Below are positions 11,726 through 23,186 of a stretch of DNA of 64,000 nt, one piece after another. Location of the stretch: assembly GCA_012932865.1 (NCBI GenBank), contig SAXG01000001.1, positions 2,283,693-2,347,692 of the forward strand. The letters run 5' to 3'. Under the pieces are notes generated by a model. It was not told the DNA's origin. It saw nothing but the letters and a program-made list of their open reading frames with translations, and made no database searches. The translations under genes and the position numbers were made by a program. Numbering within the stretch: the first letter of the stretch is position 1; each line of letters begins with the position of its first letter. The DNA is from Amylostereum areolatum. Taxonomy: Eukaryota; Basidiomycota; Agaricomycetes; Russulales; Stereaceae.

Positions 11726-12531
11726 GACGCCGGTAAAGTTGGACTGGGGGGTATCGATCATGGGTGAGCCGACCTGGTACGCTTTAAATGGAGAAGTGGG
11801 GGGTTCAGCGACGGTTGTGTCGGAACGTCGAGAAGGACATGTGCAGGCCAGGTGCTTGTGCTTGACGGTTGGTGGGCAAGAGTAGAGTTGTCACCTGGAC
11901 ACAAGGGAAGCTTCGAGTGATATTAGTAATTCCAGCGAATATTCTGTACTCCGAGGGACCGAGAGGACATCGAGGTGGCGATCACACGGCAGCGGACTCG
12001 GAGGCTGATGCATGATGAGCAAGCCTGTTTCTGCAGAAACCCGCGGAAAATCACACCAGGGGGAAGGATATGCGGCCAGGATATCAGCTGGTTTCTCGAG
12101 AGCACCCCGAGCGGAACCTAGAGGTCTGGTGGACGGTGCACTTGAGCCACGAGGTCCCATTCCGGGATGAAGCTTGAAGCTTGAAGCTTGAAGGGCGAGC
12201 ATTGCCACATGCTACTAGTACTTCCGTTCCTCGTCGTGACCACCAATAACAGAATGGGTTGCGAAGGATTCAAGGGAACATTCTGATATACAGAATCATG
12301 GGACATCGATATGACCAGACGGCAGAAGGGATGGGGGAAAGCAATTGAATGATTTCTGAATGACAGGATAGTCGGAGGAAAGGGCAGGATCACGTGACTG
12401 ACAGCAACTTGAGTTTCTCCGTTTCTCCCATCTGTTATGACCTACACTCATGATCTACTGCTCCGCCCACTACAGTCACTCCGCTTACAGGACTCATACG
12501 TACCCACCCCTGTCATCGTAACCGGGCCTCG
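11726..12531. other. Intergenic region between GH27 and BTB gene 1
   Basis: An 806-bp divergent spacer that must carry both promoters. Apart from a GAAGCTT heptad array at 12169-12193, I see no gene or clear element. Confidence 0.5.
12169..12193. repeat. GAAGCTT heptad array (3.5 copies)
   Basis: Direct heptad repeat GAAGCTT x3 plus GAAG. The same motif recurs in other intergenic gaps of this window (14937, 24520, 60833). Confidence 0.9.
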
Positions 12532-13618
12532 ATGTCCGACAATACAGCCACCGTCCAGTTCAAGTCCAGCCCCTCGTCTTCCTATGCCCAACACATGTCC
12601 ATCTGGTTCGCTGACGGAAATGTCGTTCTCTTGTGCGTTGCGGCCCTCGAAGGGACAGAGAACACGGCCTTCCGCATCCACCGCAGTATCTTATCCCACC
12701 ACTCGAAGGTCTTCAAGGATATGTTCTCCGTGGGCGGAGGAACCGAGGAAGAGATGATGGACGGGTGTCCTGTGGTCAGGATCTACGACAAGGCCGACGA
12801 TGTGGCCAATCTTTTCCGGCGCCTGTATTCGATGGAGTGCGCAATCGTTCTTTCCACCAGTTCTGTTCTCTGACTTGGAATGCAGACCACGGGATGTCAA
12901 GATATCACCTAGTCTGCAGCTCATCTCGAGCCTCATGAGCCTGGCATCCAAGTACATCATGGATAGCCTCCGGCGGGAGCTGGTGGACGAACTCCTCCAG
13001 ATTTTCCCTACTTCCCTGAGCCAGTATAGATTTTCTCCTGCCCCCGACAACCCCATCCTCGGAATCGATATAGGCGTCAAGTACGATATCCCTGCCATCA
13101 TCCCCGCCGCTTGCTACCGTGGCGCACTCTTGGGCTCGCAGCAGATCATCGACGGATTCAGGCTGCCGGATGGTACTTCGACGGTTTCCACGGATTCCCG
13201 GGCGCTCTGTATGCGTCTCAGAGAAAGGCTCGTCCTTTGGATCAAAGGGGATGCGTACGACGATGACGACCACAGGCGTCCCTCCTATCTCCCGACACAC
13301 AGCCGCGATTGCTCATCGGAGATGCCGCTATCGTCGCCAGGATGTTGCGGTGGGATATACGTGAGCTGCAATACCGGAAGGGTTGGAGGCGACTTGGAGT
13401 CCCGATATTGCGACCTCGAATTTGACATATTCAGCTCTGACGAGAACGACTTTTGTCTTTATGAAGATACGTCTTATGACGAGCACTGTACGCTTTGCCT
13501 GTGTTTTCTCCGTTCCTCAGGGGAAGGGTTTCGCCACGTTGCCTGGAACCTGCTTCCAATGTTCTGTGACCTTGAGGAGGACTGGCAGACTTTACACGAC
13601 AATGCCGTGAAGATTTGA
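12532..13618 (+). CDS. BTB/POZ domain protein 1
   Basis: Two exons (12532-12836 and 12886-13618) give 345 residues. Residues about 20-105 form a BTB/POZ fold: WFADGNVVLLC, FRIHRSILSHHSKVFKDMF, then VVRIYDKADDVANLFRRLY, the pattern common in agaricomycete BTB proteins. The long C-terminal half has a Cys-rich tail (HCTLCLCFLRSSGEGF) and ends LLPMFCDLEEDW..., with no domain I recognise. BTB domains mediate dimerisation and, in many proteins, docking to Cul3 ubiquitin ligases. The neighbouring gene is a clear tandem paralogue with the intron in the same codon. Confidence 0.85.
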
Positions 13619-13743
13619 CACAGTGCACGCACGCAATATGTTTGATTCTTTGAAGCGAAAACTGGCGTGAACCGACGACGACAAGACCAAATATCTGCAT
13701 CATAGAGCCAATCACCGGTGCCACCTCACGCGCTCATACGCTC

Positions 13744-14876
13744 ATGTTCAAAGACATAGCGAACTCCTCGTCCTCTCCTCCAAATCGATACCCGACCGTC
13801 TGGTTTGCCGATGGCAACATTGTTCTCTTGTGCACTGCGGGCGACTTTGAAACGGGTGGTACGGCCTTCCGTGTCCACCGTAGTGTCTTATCGCACCATT
13901 CGAAGGTTTTCAAGGACATGTTTTCCGTGAGCGGAGACGCCGTAGAAGAGACGATGGATGGATGTCCAGTGGTCAGGGTTCACGACAACGCTGACGACAT
14001 GGCCAATCTCCTACGGCGCCTGTACTGTCTGGAGTGTGTACCCGCCTTTTGTGTCACGCAGCTTCCTCTCTAACTGTCAGTGTCCTCCCATCCAGATCGA
14101 TAGGAGCTAGGAGGTCACCCAGCCTTGAACTCATTTCCAGTATCATGGGTCTGGCCTTCAAATACGTCATGATCCATCTCCGTCAGGAATTAATCGACTA
14201 CCTCCTCGACATTTTCCCCACCAACCTCCACGATTACCCGTCGTTCTCTTTTTTCGGCAACCCTCTCCTTGGAGTCGACATCGGTCTCAAATACGACGTT
14301 CCTGCCATCGTCCCCGTGGCTTGCTATCGAGCTGCACTATTGGATTCGGAACAGATTTTCGACGGTTTCAGGAGGCCAGACGGTACCTCGACGGTGTCTG
14401 CCGCTGCTCGCGCACTCTGTATGCGTCTCAAGGGAAGGCTCATCCTTTGGATCAAAGGGAAGACGTACGAAAAGGATAGCGAAGAATATCATCGTCCTGC
14501 ATTCCTTCCACACGACCAGCATCCTTGCCCATCCGGCACCTTGTGTGGGGCGAACTGTCCCGGGAAAGTTTACCTGGGCAGCTCCACCCTACTAGAAGAC
14601 CTCTATTCGCGTTATTGCGAGCTCGCATTTGACATATTCAGCTCCGACGAGCGGGAGTTCGACCCTTACGCCAACGCGGGAAGCATTCCTTTCGAAGGTG
14701 ACCTCTGCTCGCATTGCTTGTGTTTGCTCCGAGACTCGGGGGACGAGTTCCGTTGCGTAACTTGGAACTTACTGCCGATGTTCTGCGACATCGAGGAGGC
14801 GTGGCACGTTTTGCGTGACCGCGCCAGAGGTATCGAACCGCCGCCCACATACGTTGGGGATTATTTCGGATTCTAA
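13744..14876 (+). CDS. BTB/POZ domain protein 2 (tandem paralogue)
   Basis: Exons 13744-14033 and 14096-14876 encode 356 residues. The protein aligns end to end with the gene just upstream: WFADGNIVLLC, FRVHRSVLSHHSKVFKDMF, VVRVHDNADDMANLLRRLY, a shared central block (DIFPTNL / QIFPTSL, GVDIGLKYDVPAIVPVACYR) and the same Cys-rich tail (LCSHCLCLLRDSGDEF). The intron interrupts the same codon in both copies. Only 125 bp separates them, so this is a local duplication. Both copies stay in frame with matching architecture, which suggests both are maintained. Function unknown beyond the BTB fold. Confidence 0.85.
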
Positions 14877-14936
14877 AACTACTGTACGGAATGCCGGCCA
14901 TCTCCAAGCCATCTCAGGCTGTTCTTCCCAAGCGTA

Positions 14937-14950
14937 CTTGAAGCTTGAAG
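14937..14950. repeat. CTTGAAG heptad array (2 copies)
   Basis: Two exact CTTGAAG units, the same heptad (rotated) as at 12169, 24520 and 60833. Confidence 0.75.
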
Positions 14951-15420
14951 GCGCCTTCTTGCTGAGAAGATAAGATAAGATATCTGTTGGTCTCGGCGTG
15001 TGCCTTGCTCTCCGTTCGTTTACACCCACCTCCATCTCCAACTCTTTTCAGAACCTGACGAGGTTGTTTTTATCACATGAGGCAAGAAGTAGCTGCGGCA
15101 GCTCCAAAGCCGATGGTGCATGACCGATGGGCCATACGGGGCCCGCCCAGCCACGGGGCATTACTTGGCCATTACGAGGCGGAGTGGGCGGAAGAACGTG
15201 CATAGGGCAGAAAGAAAAGGTAGCTCACTGATCTGGACGGCCTCCCGAGGACGGGGGTTCGGAAGAACGATGGGCGGGTCGGGACGAGGGACGACGGCGA
15301 AGGAGGCAGGAGGGGCGTCGGGACTCGGGAGGCCATGTGATAAGGACGCGGAAAGGATCATGACGTCGGGATAGGCTCAACCCCCCACGGCCGTTCGGAG
15401 TGCCGTCCACGACGCCCAGG

Positions 15421-15428
15421 CTATATAT
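15421..15428 (+). promoter_or_regulatory. TATA box of malate synthase
   Basis: The string ctatatat lies about 50 bp before the start codon, followed by a long C/T-rich tract up to ATG. Confidence 0.55.
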
Positions 15429-15478
15429 CCCCCGCCCTTCCTCCCCGTCTTCCCCACACTCCCCCTTCTCCTCTTACA

Positions 15479-17328
15479 ATGGTTCAAGGCGTTCAAATTC
15501 ACACAAAGGTCGCCGAGAAGGCTCAGGCCGAGATTCCTCACCGACGGCGCACTCACCTTCATCGCGGCCCTTCACCGCACATTCGACAGCACTCGCCAGT
15601 CCCTCCTCGTCGCCCGCGAGTCTGCACAAAAGCGTCTCGATGCCGGCGCTGCCCTCGATTTCCCTCCCGAAACAGCTCACATTCGCGCCGAGCCCTCATG
15701 GCATTGCGCATCCCCCGCCCCAGGTCTCGAGGACCGCCGAGTCGAGATCACCGGTCCCACAGACAGGAAAATGGTCATCAACGCGCTCAACAGCGGTGCC
15801 AAGACGTTCATGGCCGACTTCGAAGGTGTGTGCTCTGCTTTCCGGATTTATGCCGGCCGTTCTCATGCGTTCTGTACCAGATGCGAGCGCTCCCACCTTC
15901 AAGGCCATGATCGAGGGCCAGGTCAACCTCCGCGACGCCATCCGCCGTACAGATTGACTTTGAATCCGGCGGCAAGGCGTACAAGCTTTCTCCCAGCCCC
16001 GCCGTCCTCATCGTTCGCCCGCGAGGATGGCATCTGGACGAGCCCCGCGTCACCGTCGACAACAAGCCCATGTCCGGCTCTCTCTTCGACTTTGGCCTGT
16101 ACTTCTACCACAACGCCAAGGAGCTCGTGCAGCGAGGGTCGGGGCCCTACTTCTACCTCCCCAAGATGGAGCACTACCTCGAGGCACGGCTTTGGAACGA
16201 CGTCTTCGAGTTCGCTCAGTCGTACATTGGCATGCCCCACGGCATCATCCGCGGCACGGTTCTCATCGAGACGCTCCCGGCTGCGTTCCAGATGGAGGAA
16301 ATCTTGTTCGAGCTCCGAAACCACTCTTCTGGGCTCAACTGTGGACGGTATGTACGGCGTTGTATCTGGGGCTGGCCGAGACGCTGATGCGGAGGATGCG
16401 CAGATGGGATTACATCTTCAGCTTCATCAAGAAGCGTCGCGCCGACCGGGGCGCCGTGCTCCCAGACCGCAAGGACGTCACGATGCAGGTCGGCTTCATG
16501 GACTCTTACGTCCGTCTCCTCATCCAGACGTGCCACAAGTGAGTCCCCCCCCTCTTGCTCACGTCCAATCTGTCGCTGAGCATATCTGTCTTAGACGCAA
16601 AGTGGCTGCGATGGGTGGCATGTCGGCGCAGATCCCGATCAAGGGTGACGAGAAGGCGAACGAGGTCGCGATGGCCAAGGTGCGGTCCGACAAGCTCCGC
16701 GAGGTCACGAACGGCCACGACGGGACGTGGATCGCGCATCCGCTCATCAACAAGATCGCGCGCGACGTTTTCGACCAGTACATGATCGGCCCCAACCAGG
16801 TGCGTTTCCCCTGTCCCCCTCCGGTCAACTTCCACACGAAACTGACGACGAAAACAGTACCACATCCGCCGCGAAGACGTCCGCGTCGCCGCCGCCGACC
16901 TCCTCAACACCAACGTGCCCGGGACGATCACCGCCGAGGGCGTGCGCTCGAACGTGGCGACCGCGCTCGCGTACTCCGTCGCGTGGATCGGCGGCAACGG
17001 ATGCATCCCGCTCAACTGGCTGATGGAGGACGCGGCGACCGCGGAGATCACGCGCGTGCAGCTCTGGCAGTGGGTGCACTATGGCGCGCGCACGGACACG
17101 GGCGACGAGATCACGGCGGCGCTGGTCGACCGGCTCGTGGACGAGGTCGAGCCCGATGTGCGCAAGGCCGTGCCCGCGCTCAAGGAGGAGCACCTGCGGA
17201 TCGTGAAGGACTACTTGAAGAAGCAGGTCAGGCAGACTTGGCCGAGCGAGTTCTTGACGAGCGACTTGATGCCGTATCTCGCGGCGGCGGACGGGGTGCC
17301 GGCCAAGTGGTTGAAGAGCGCGCTGTGA
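15479..17328 (+). CDS. MLS1: Malate synthase (glyoxylate cycle), two apparent +1 shifts
   Basis: Five exons (15479-15825, 15881-16347, 16404-16538, 16595-16799, 16858-17328). With one base removed at each of two places the exons add to exactly 540 codons, the normal family length. Conserved blocks: [84 protein letters not shown] and [18 protein letters not shown]. The enzyme condenses glyoxylate with acetyl-CoA to malate, normally in peroxisomes. The extra bases are at about 15536 (CC for C after GAGATT) and about 15943-15952 (before ATTGACTTTGAA). All later exons are clean. The protein ends KSAL, not the canonical SKL-type peroxisomal signal. Confidence 0.93.
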
Positions 17329-17551
17329 GTGGGGTCGTAGTTCGGGGTTTGTGTGGGGCGGCTTCACGTGTACTTTACGGTTGGCTTCTTGTATGAGTAT
17401 CGGTCCACATTTAATATCGTTCACTTGCGTTTGCGTCCGGCATGCTTTTCTGGGGGAAAGAACCAACCGTTGGGGATGACATTGTACTGCAGTTTCTGCC
17501 CAGCGCGTTGGACAGAACCAAAACTATGCAGAAAGGAGTACGTCGAGGGTG

Positions 17552-19511
17552 TCATCGCCGTGCACCCTTTTTACTGTTTCGTATCTCCGGTGCACCGTCC
17601 GCCTTCCTCTTTCTTGTTTGCCCCGATGCTTCGGTCAATCGCTCTTCCGCCTTCGCCACCGCCCCGTGCAATATCCGCTTCTCCCCCAACCGCACGACCA
17701 CGGCGTGCTTTTTGTTCGTCGACAATGAGCCGACGTTCTCCTCGGAGAGCAGGCCCTCGTCCTCCTACATATCTAGGTTAGCGAAGGGCCGTCGACCGAG
17801 GCCCGGGAAACGAACCTCTAAGGTGGTTGGGTACTCTGCGAGGCGTTTTCGGAGCATGTCTACGGCCACCTTCAGGATGTAGCCATCCTCCTTGGGCTTG
17901 GGCAGCTTGCTTTTCTGGCGGACCTTCTGCCATTCCGGTGTAGGCATCAGCAATAGGCGCACGAACGCGATCAGCTCATCCGGTAGATCGTGGCTGGTTT
18001 CTAGCATGAACACACTGCACCAAGTCGACGGCGAGTCAGCGCTGTAAGGGTGATGCCACGCCGATGTGGGATGCCGTCACACTCACTCTTCTCCGCCCTC
18101 CTCTAACCACCAGTCCACTCGCTCTGCGACTTCTGTTTGTGAGGGATGGAGTTCAGATACAGTAACGACTGCCAGGTCAGCCCGGACCTCGACGACGTCG
18201 GCAGGGTTGCCAAATCGACCACCGGGCATGGGGACAAGGTCGACGTGACCGTACTGCCGTAGCAGATACGAATTGGGTAGATCCGCGTATGTGTTCAACT
18301 GTGCGATTTGTGGGTCGATGCGAATGGATGATGGAGGAAGGAAAAGGCGGCGCTTACGATCTGTTCGCCTGCGCGAATCGGTTTGGTGGTCGCCATGCGC
18401 AGATCGCGTTCTTCGTAGAACAGCTTGGCCTATGACAAAAGACGTTGGGTTGACGGTGTAATCCGGAGAGAGGTGGGCGGGACACACGTTCTCGCTTTCG
18501 TAGCGCGCGTTGAGCATATCCGCCATGGGGACCATAGCGACGTCGGCGGGGTCTGCCTCATCGTCGCTGTCGTCAGCCGCCGTCGTCATTTCCGATAAGA
18601 GTTTCCCCGTGGGCTTCGTCGGAAGGGCTGGCAGTTTCGTCTGCGGGAGACATGTCGACGTCCATGGATTCGGAAGCTTTTGGCGCGTCTTCTTCGCCAT
18701 CGCTTCCACTGTCCCATTTCTCTACCTGGAAACTTCGCGAGAGGATGCGGCTGCCCATGAGGTGATAGCTTTCCAACGAAAAATGGTGCGCCCGGTCTTC
18801 AGGGAATAGATCCGGCCCTGCTCTGATTTCTCACCTGTCAAGTCTGCACCCATGATAATGACATAGAGGAGGAAACACACCTGTAGGACAGGGACGATCT
18901 TCTCGCGGTAATCTTTTTCGGCCTGGTCTTTGCCTAGCTTATCTGCTCAACCGGACGAGGTCGTATTAGACGACACGGACGCTCTCGAATGAGAGGCGAC
19001 AGACCTACCACGGCGGTAGCCTTGAGCTCCACAAGCTCCTCCTCAGTCCAGAACATGGGGGTGTCGAACGACGAGGGCAACGATCCTACAAGTCACGTCG
19101 AAACGCGTTCCACTAGAGGTAGAAGCAGATAACGCACCAAGATATGCAGACCATTTAGAATCTGCACCCAGCGCCGCTTCCCACATCATGCACAGGATCA
19201 GCCCCGCCCAACCCACATGCAAACCGTGCTCCTTCCACGCGCTAGTGCCCAATCGTCCGAGGAGAGACGACGTTCTCGTGGACAGGGTCAGCTCTCGCGG
19301 AAGCGAGAATAGAGTATATCCCTCCTGCGAAAGCCATCCCGAACACGACGTGAGATATTTAGATAACCAAGAGTAAGGAGACGGTGCGACGTACGGGAAG
19401 GTCGCGCAGAGCGAGCGCGCCGCGCCCGTAACCGTCGATTGGCGCGAATGTAAGGGCCGAAGTGTCAAAGGATCCACCTTGGTTGGCGAACCACTGTATG
19501 AGTGCGTCCAT
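17552..19511 (-). CDS. RKM4: SET-domain protein lysine methyltransferase (SETD6/Rkm4 type)
   Basis: Multi-exon gene. It starts MDALIQWFANQGGSFDTSAL, typical of the split-SET family, followed by GYGRGALALRDLP and EGYTLFSLPRELTLSTRTS. After an acidic insert the SET core continues with VPMADMLNARYESEN, LFYEERDLRMATTKPIRAGE, and QILNTYADLPNSYLLRQYGH with the catalytic Tyr region (NTYADL). A Rubisco-LSMT-like substrate-binding domain follows, and the basic C-terminus ends RNSKKGARR. Relatives methylate ribosomal protein L42 (yeast Rkm4) or RelA (human SETD6); the substrate here is inferred. Extra bases are needed at about 18816-18818 (GGG for GG on the coding strand) and about 18575-18582. It converges with malate synthase, 223 bp apart. 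Confidence 0.85.
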
Positions 19512-19757
19512 AAAGGTGACCGGGAGGAGACGAGCGTTTCAACAAGGAACTCAAGTACTGTACTCAAGAACTTCACGGATCAAAATGTTCATCAAGTTTC
19601 CCATACTGGCACACGTGACGTGCAAAGCTCATCCGAACGTGAAGGTAACAACACACACATGTGGATATAGCAGGATCGAAAGGCTACGATTGCAGGCCGA
19701 GTCAAGAAATACGTATTCGAAGTCCAACTTCCCCTTACCTGCACCATCACTTCGACA

Positions 19758-21583
19758 CTACGAAGGACGATGGTCTTGGTCCGGACGCTCCACAATCCAG
19801 GTTACCCCCTCCGGCCGCCTCACGCGCCGTACCCTCCATCCTCCCAGTTTCGAGGCAAGGTCCATCATCATCTGGGGGTCGACAGTACTCTCCTGCACCT
19901 CGACCCTCTTCAACTTCCCGCGCGTCCTGATCGTCCCTTCCTGGAGCATCAGATACAGCGGCATCCACTCTATCGGCGCCGGGAATGCCACACAATCCAA
20001 AAGGTTCGTCTCCCGCAGGCGAATCGTGCGCGCGTTGCAGAAGAGCGGTTCGTTGTGCATGTACAGATGCGAGACCAGCGTGTGCGCCGCCGCGCCGACG
20101 ACCTCGACCTTTTGAACGTGCTTCAAGCCCGCGAACATGTTCTCCCAGTTGTCCCAGAGCAAGACGTCTTGAGATGCGCCTTTTGAAGGTTGGGCGTATG
20201 AGATCCGCAGGGCTTTGACGCTCGGCGCCGTGAATGCGGCCACCTTTCGGAGGATGAGCGCGACGGAATTGAATTGGACCTTCAGGTCGGCGAACGACAG
20301 TTGCAACCAGAACAGCCCCCTCGGTTCGATCGGTTCGCAGAGGCCGTAATCGCCATCTACCTGCTCTTCTGTGGGCGGGAACACAGATTGTGACCTGGTG
20401 GTGCTCGGAAGCAAAGAAGAGGATGTTGCCTGCGCAGTCCTTCCCCTTCTGCGAGCGTAGCGCGATGGCCATGGAGCGGAAAGTTCGTTTGCCGAACGGA
20501 GCGACGTCGTAATGGTCCGCGAGGAAAGAGACGAGCTCATCGCAATATTTCCTGGCTGCCGTCTCGGTCGTGATCCTGCACTTCTCCGCTTCCTCCAGGC
20601 CAAAGTCGTCTTGCTCTAACCCTTTCCCGAGCAGATACAGGCCGGCGCTGGCAGGAAAGCGCAGATGGCGAAGTATCGCGATGACCTTGCGGGGTGCGAT
20701 CCTCGACGGAGAAGCTGCGAATGCGGGGAAGATGGACGGCGTCTTTGGTAGGGGATGCGAATCGGGGAATGGCCAGAACGGAGGGAACGCCGTTGCCGGC
20801 AACAGTGGTAGTGCGGAATACTTCGAGGTTGGGCAAGGCTTTGAGCGTGTCCAGCATCTCATCCACGGTCTTCCACGCTTGGGTGTTGAACAACACGAGC
20901 GATGTCAGAGGTGCTTGGAGCAGAGGGTGGTTGAAGGCGATCTCGCCGTCTCCGAGGAAAAGGGAACGGAGTTTGGGGAAGTGGCCACCGAAGATATTGG
21001 TTGGGATTTCGCTCGTGAGCAACCCTGCGGTCAGGCTGAGATGGGCACTCTCCAACAAGGGGGCCGGAGACCGCATAAGATCCCATATCACGACGTCCAT
21101 GTCGATGTCGGTGATCGTCCAAAAGTCTAGCCATTGGATGCGGGACATGTGGTAGTGGAACACCCTGCGTATGTTGTCGATGCACGAGGAAGAGATGAGA
21201 CCACTGATGGCGACTGTTATAGGAAGGGGTGCAGAGTAGGTCAAAGCTGCATCCATGAATTCTCGATTTGATAGTGGGATGGTGGTAAACAGTTCCGGAG
21301 TGTTGAACGCGACCTCTCGCCATCGATGGCAGACGTGGGCCAAGGACAAGACCTCGTACGGCTGTTTGTCATGTCGATACAGCGAAGTTAAAACGCGAAA
21401 GATCCACTGGAGGACTTCAACAGGGAGGTCGGGAGGAGTGAAGCGGGGGCTCTCCGTGGGGTACTCGACCGAAACCATTTGAGGAATCGGACGTCCCGGC
21501 AGATTTCGAGTAAGAGGCACGAAATCTCCACTTGACGGAAGCGTGCATGCGGACTTCGTCTGAGAGTTCCTGTTGCGAGCCAT
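19758..21583 (-). CDS. F-box protein with repeat-like C-terminal region (two apparent +1 shifts)
   Basis: Starts MARNRNSQTKSACTLPSS. The F-box motif is PPDLPVEVLQWIFRVL...LAHVCHRWREVAFNTPELF, the standard agaricomycete arrangement. Beyond it are leucine-rich-like segments (PKLRSLFLGDGEIAF, LLQAPLTSLVLFNTQAWKTV, LKALPNLEVFRTTTV) as in other fungal F-box/LRR-type proteins. The frame must shift at about 20691-20694 (CCCC on the coding strand) and about 20394-20395 (GG on the coding strand) to continue to the C-terminus, which ends WIVERPDQDHRPS. F-box proteins recruit substrates to SCF ubiquitin ligases through Skp1. It resembles the F-box gene at 32-34 kb in layout and phrases such as LLQAPLTSLVL. 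Confidence 0.8.
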
Positions 21584-23186
21584 ATCCACCTGAACAATGA
21601 AATGTTTCACGAAGGTTTCTGATCCTGCAGAATTCATGAAAACATGACTGATGTTGAGGAAGGGATGATACACACGATGGAGAACAAGTGGCCCTGTTGT
21701 ATAGCCGACTACGCAATTGGTGGCTGGAAAGACAGTCGAAGGTGCGAGACTGGTCGAGTCGATGGTGTGACGGTGAACAATGCGGGAAGATGATAGCGTC
21801 CTGAACACGTATGAGTGATATGTATCGAGAGGGTAGGTTAGAGCAACTTACCAAATGGCGAACGGTTTATATATTTTTTCACCCCCCGGGCGGGCGGACA
21901 ATAGGCCAAGCCGTCCCCATTGTTCTTCGCCCGCTGTCAAAAGCTCCGCGTTCAAACGAATGTGTCCACCAAAGGTGAGTCACTTAGACGTAAATATCTA
22001 GTCGATAAAGCTCTTTCGTTTGGTGGGAGAGAAATAGTTCGCGCAAAACGCACCTGGACGCTGGGGTCCGCATTGCATGCAAAACGCTTTCTCCCCCAAG
22101 GACACGCCGTTCCGCCCTTTCATTCCAAGGCAATAAATCCTCTCCCTGAGCGCTATCAACCGAGTCTCCGAGAGCCGCTGTCGTCCAACTGGAAGAGACT
22201 GCCGGCAGTCCTGACTTGCAGCCTTGCCCAACGATTTCGCATCGCGGTCTACTTCATATTTATGGCTTTGTTGGACGGGGGGCTAGCTGAACAGTGGGAG
22301 AAAGATGCGTGCATCCGATTAAGAGAATAAGTAGGGAGGCGCTGAGGGGCAGAAGAGGACGGAGGCAGGTTGAACTGTGAAGGGAACAAGGCGCCCGGCG
22401 GACCAGTGGAATGAAGGAAGATCGAAATAGACGATCGACCACCACGCGTGGGAATCCAACCACGCGCGCGGCGTCTCGTCGGAATCCCAAAACCGATCCC
22501 ATTGTCTTTGATTGCCACATTGACACAGCCCTCGTGTTGTCACCTCTCTGTCCCTCGCACACGTTGTGTTGTGTCACCCGTTGTCACCCCGCCCCGGATA
22601 GCATTCGTCCCGGCCTATGCCCGAATACCAGCCCACCAGAGGTCTCTTCTGTGATCGCGAATTCAAAGGGTATCTTCAAAGCGCGGAACCTCTGATACTG
22701 CGTGTACCAGAAATCTAGTATGCGCTTTGACCGGTATCGTACGGGGCCAGATCTGCGCGGAGTACGATGGGGTCTGATGACCGGACGCTTTGCCGCGAGG
22801 AGGTCGAGGAAGAGTGGTCAGGGACCAAATACAAGGACACTCGTGTTGTGGCAACGCTTTGACCCCAGAACGCCGAGCACAATTGACGATATATAAGGAC
22901 GTCTTCCTACGGCGCCGCACTCCAGCGATCTTGTTCAAGACCTCCATCATCTCGCCCTTGCGTCCATCCACTTGCTCCCATCCTACTCTCCCCCCCAACT
23001 TCTCGCATCTCATCCAAGACTCTCGCCTCATCTCCAAGATCTTCGCACCTCTCTCAAGTGTATCAGTGAGTACCGTGTCTCGTTCTGCATGTCTAACCCC
23101 GCTGATATCTTGCGTCCTGTGTAGGCCGCCACACAACCCTTCCCTCCCAACCCACGCCCCACATCCTCCTCTACCACTCATCTACC
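21584..23186. other. Long intergenic region between divergent genes
   Basis: About 1.6 kb upstream of both the F-box gene and the gene at 23187. I see no supportable ORF. A TATA box lies at 22888. After it comes a C/T-rich leader with a probable intron in the 5' untranslated region (about 23065-23124: gtaccgtgtc to gtgtag). Confidence 0.5.
22888..22898 (+). promoter_or_regulatory. TATA-like box of the gene at 23187
   Basis: The string gatatataagg is followed by about 290 bp of C/T-rich leader. It is identical to the TATA string before Ohr copy 2. Confidence 0.5.

Larger units (their letters stand above)
14877..15478. other. Intergenic region upstream of malate synthase
   Basis: No gene seen. 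It holds a two-copy CTTGAAG array (14937-14950), a GATAA-rich patch (gataagataagata, about 14968) resembling GATA-factor sites, and the malate synthase TATA box near its right end. Confidence 0.5.

Noticed and set aside
18990..19040. A missing base at a splice donor of the SET methyltransferase (before DKLGK)
   Set aside because: Using the next donor (gtctgt) gives AVVDKLGK in frame without any change.
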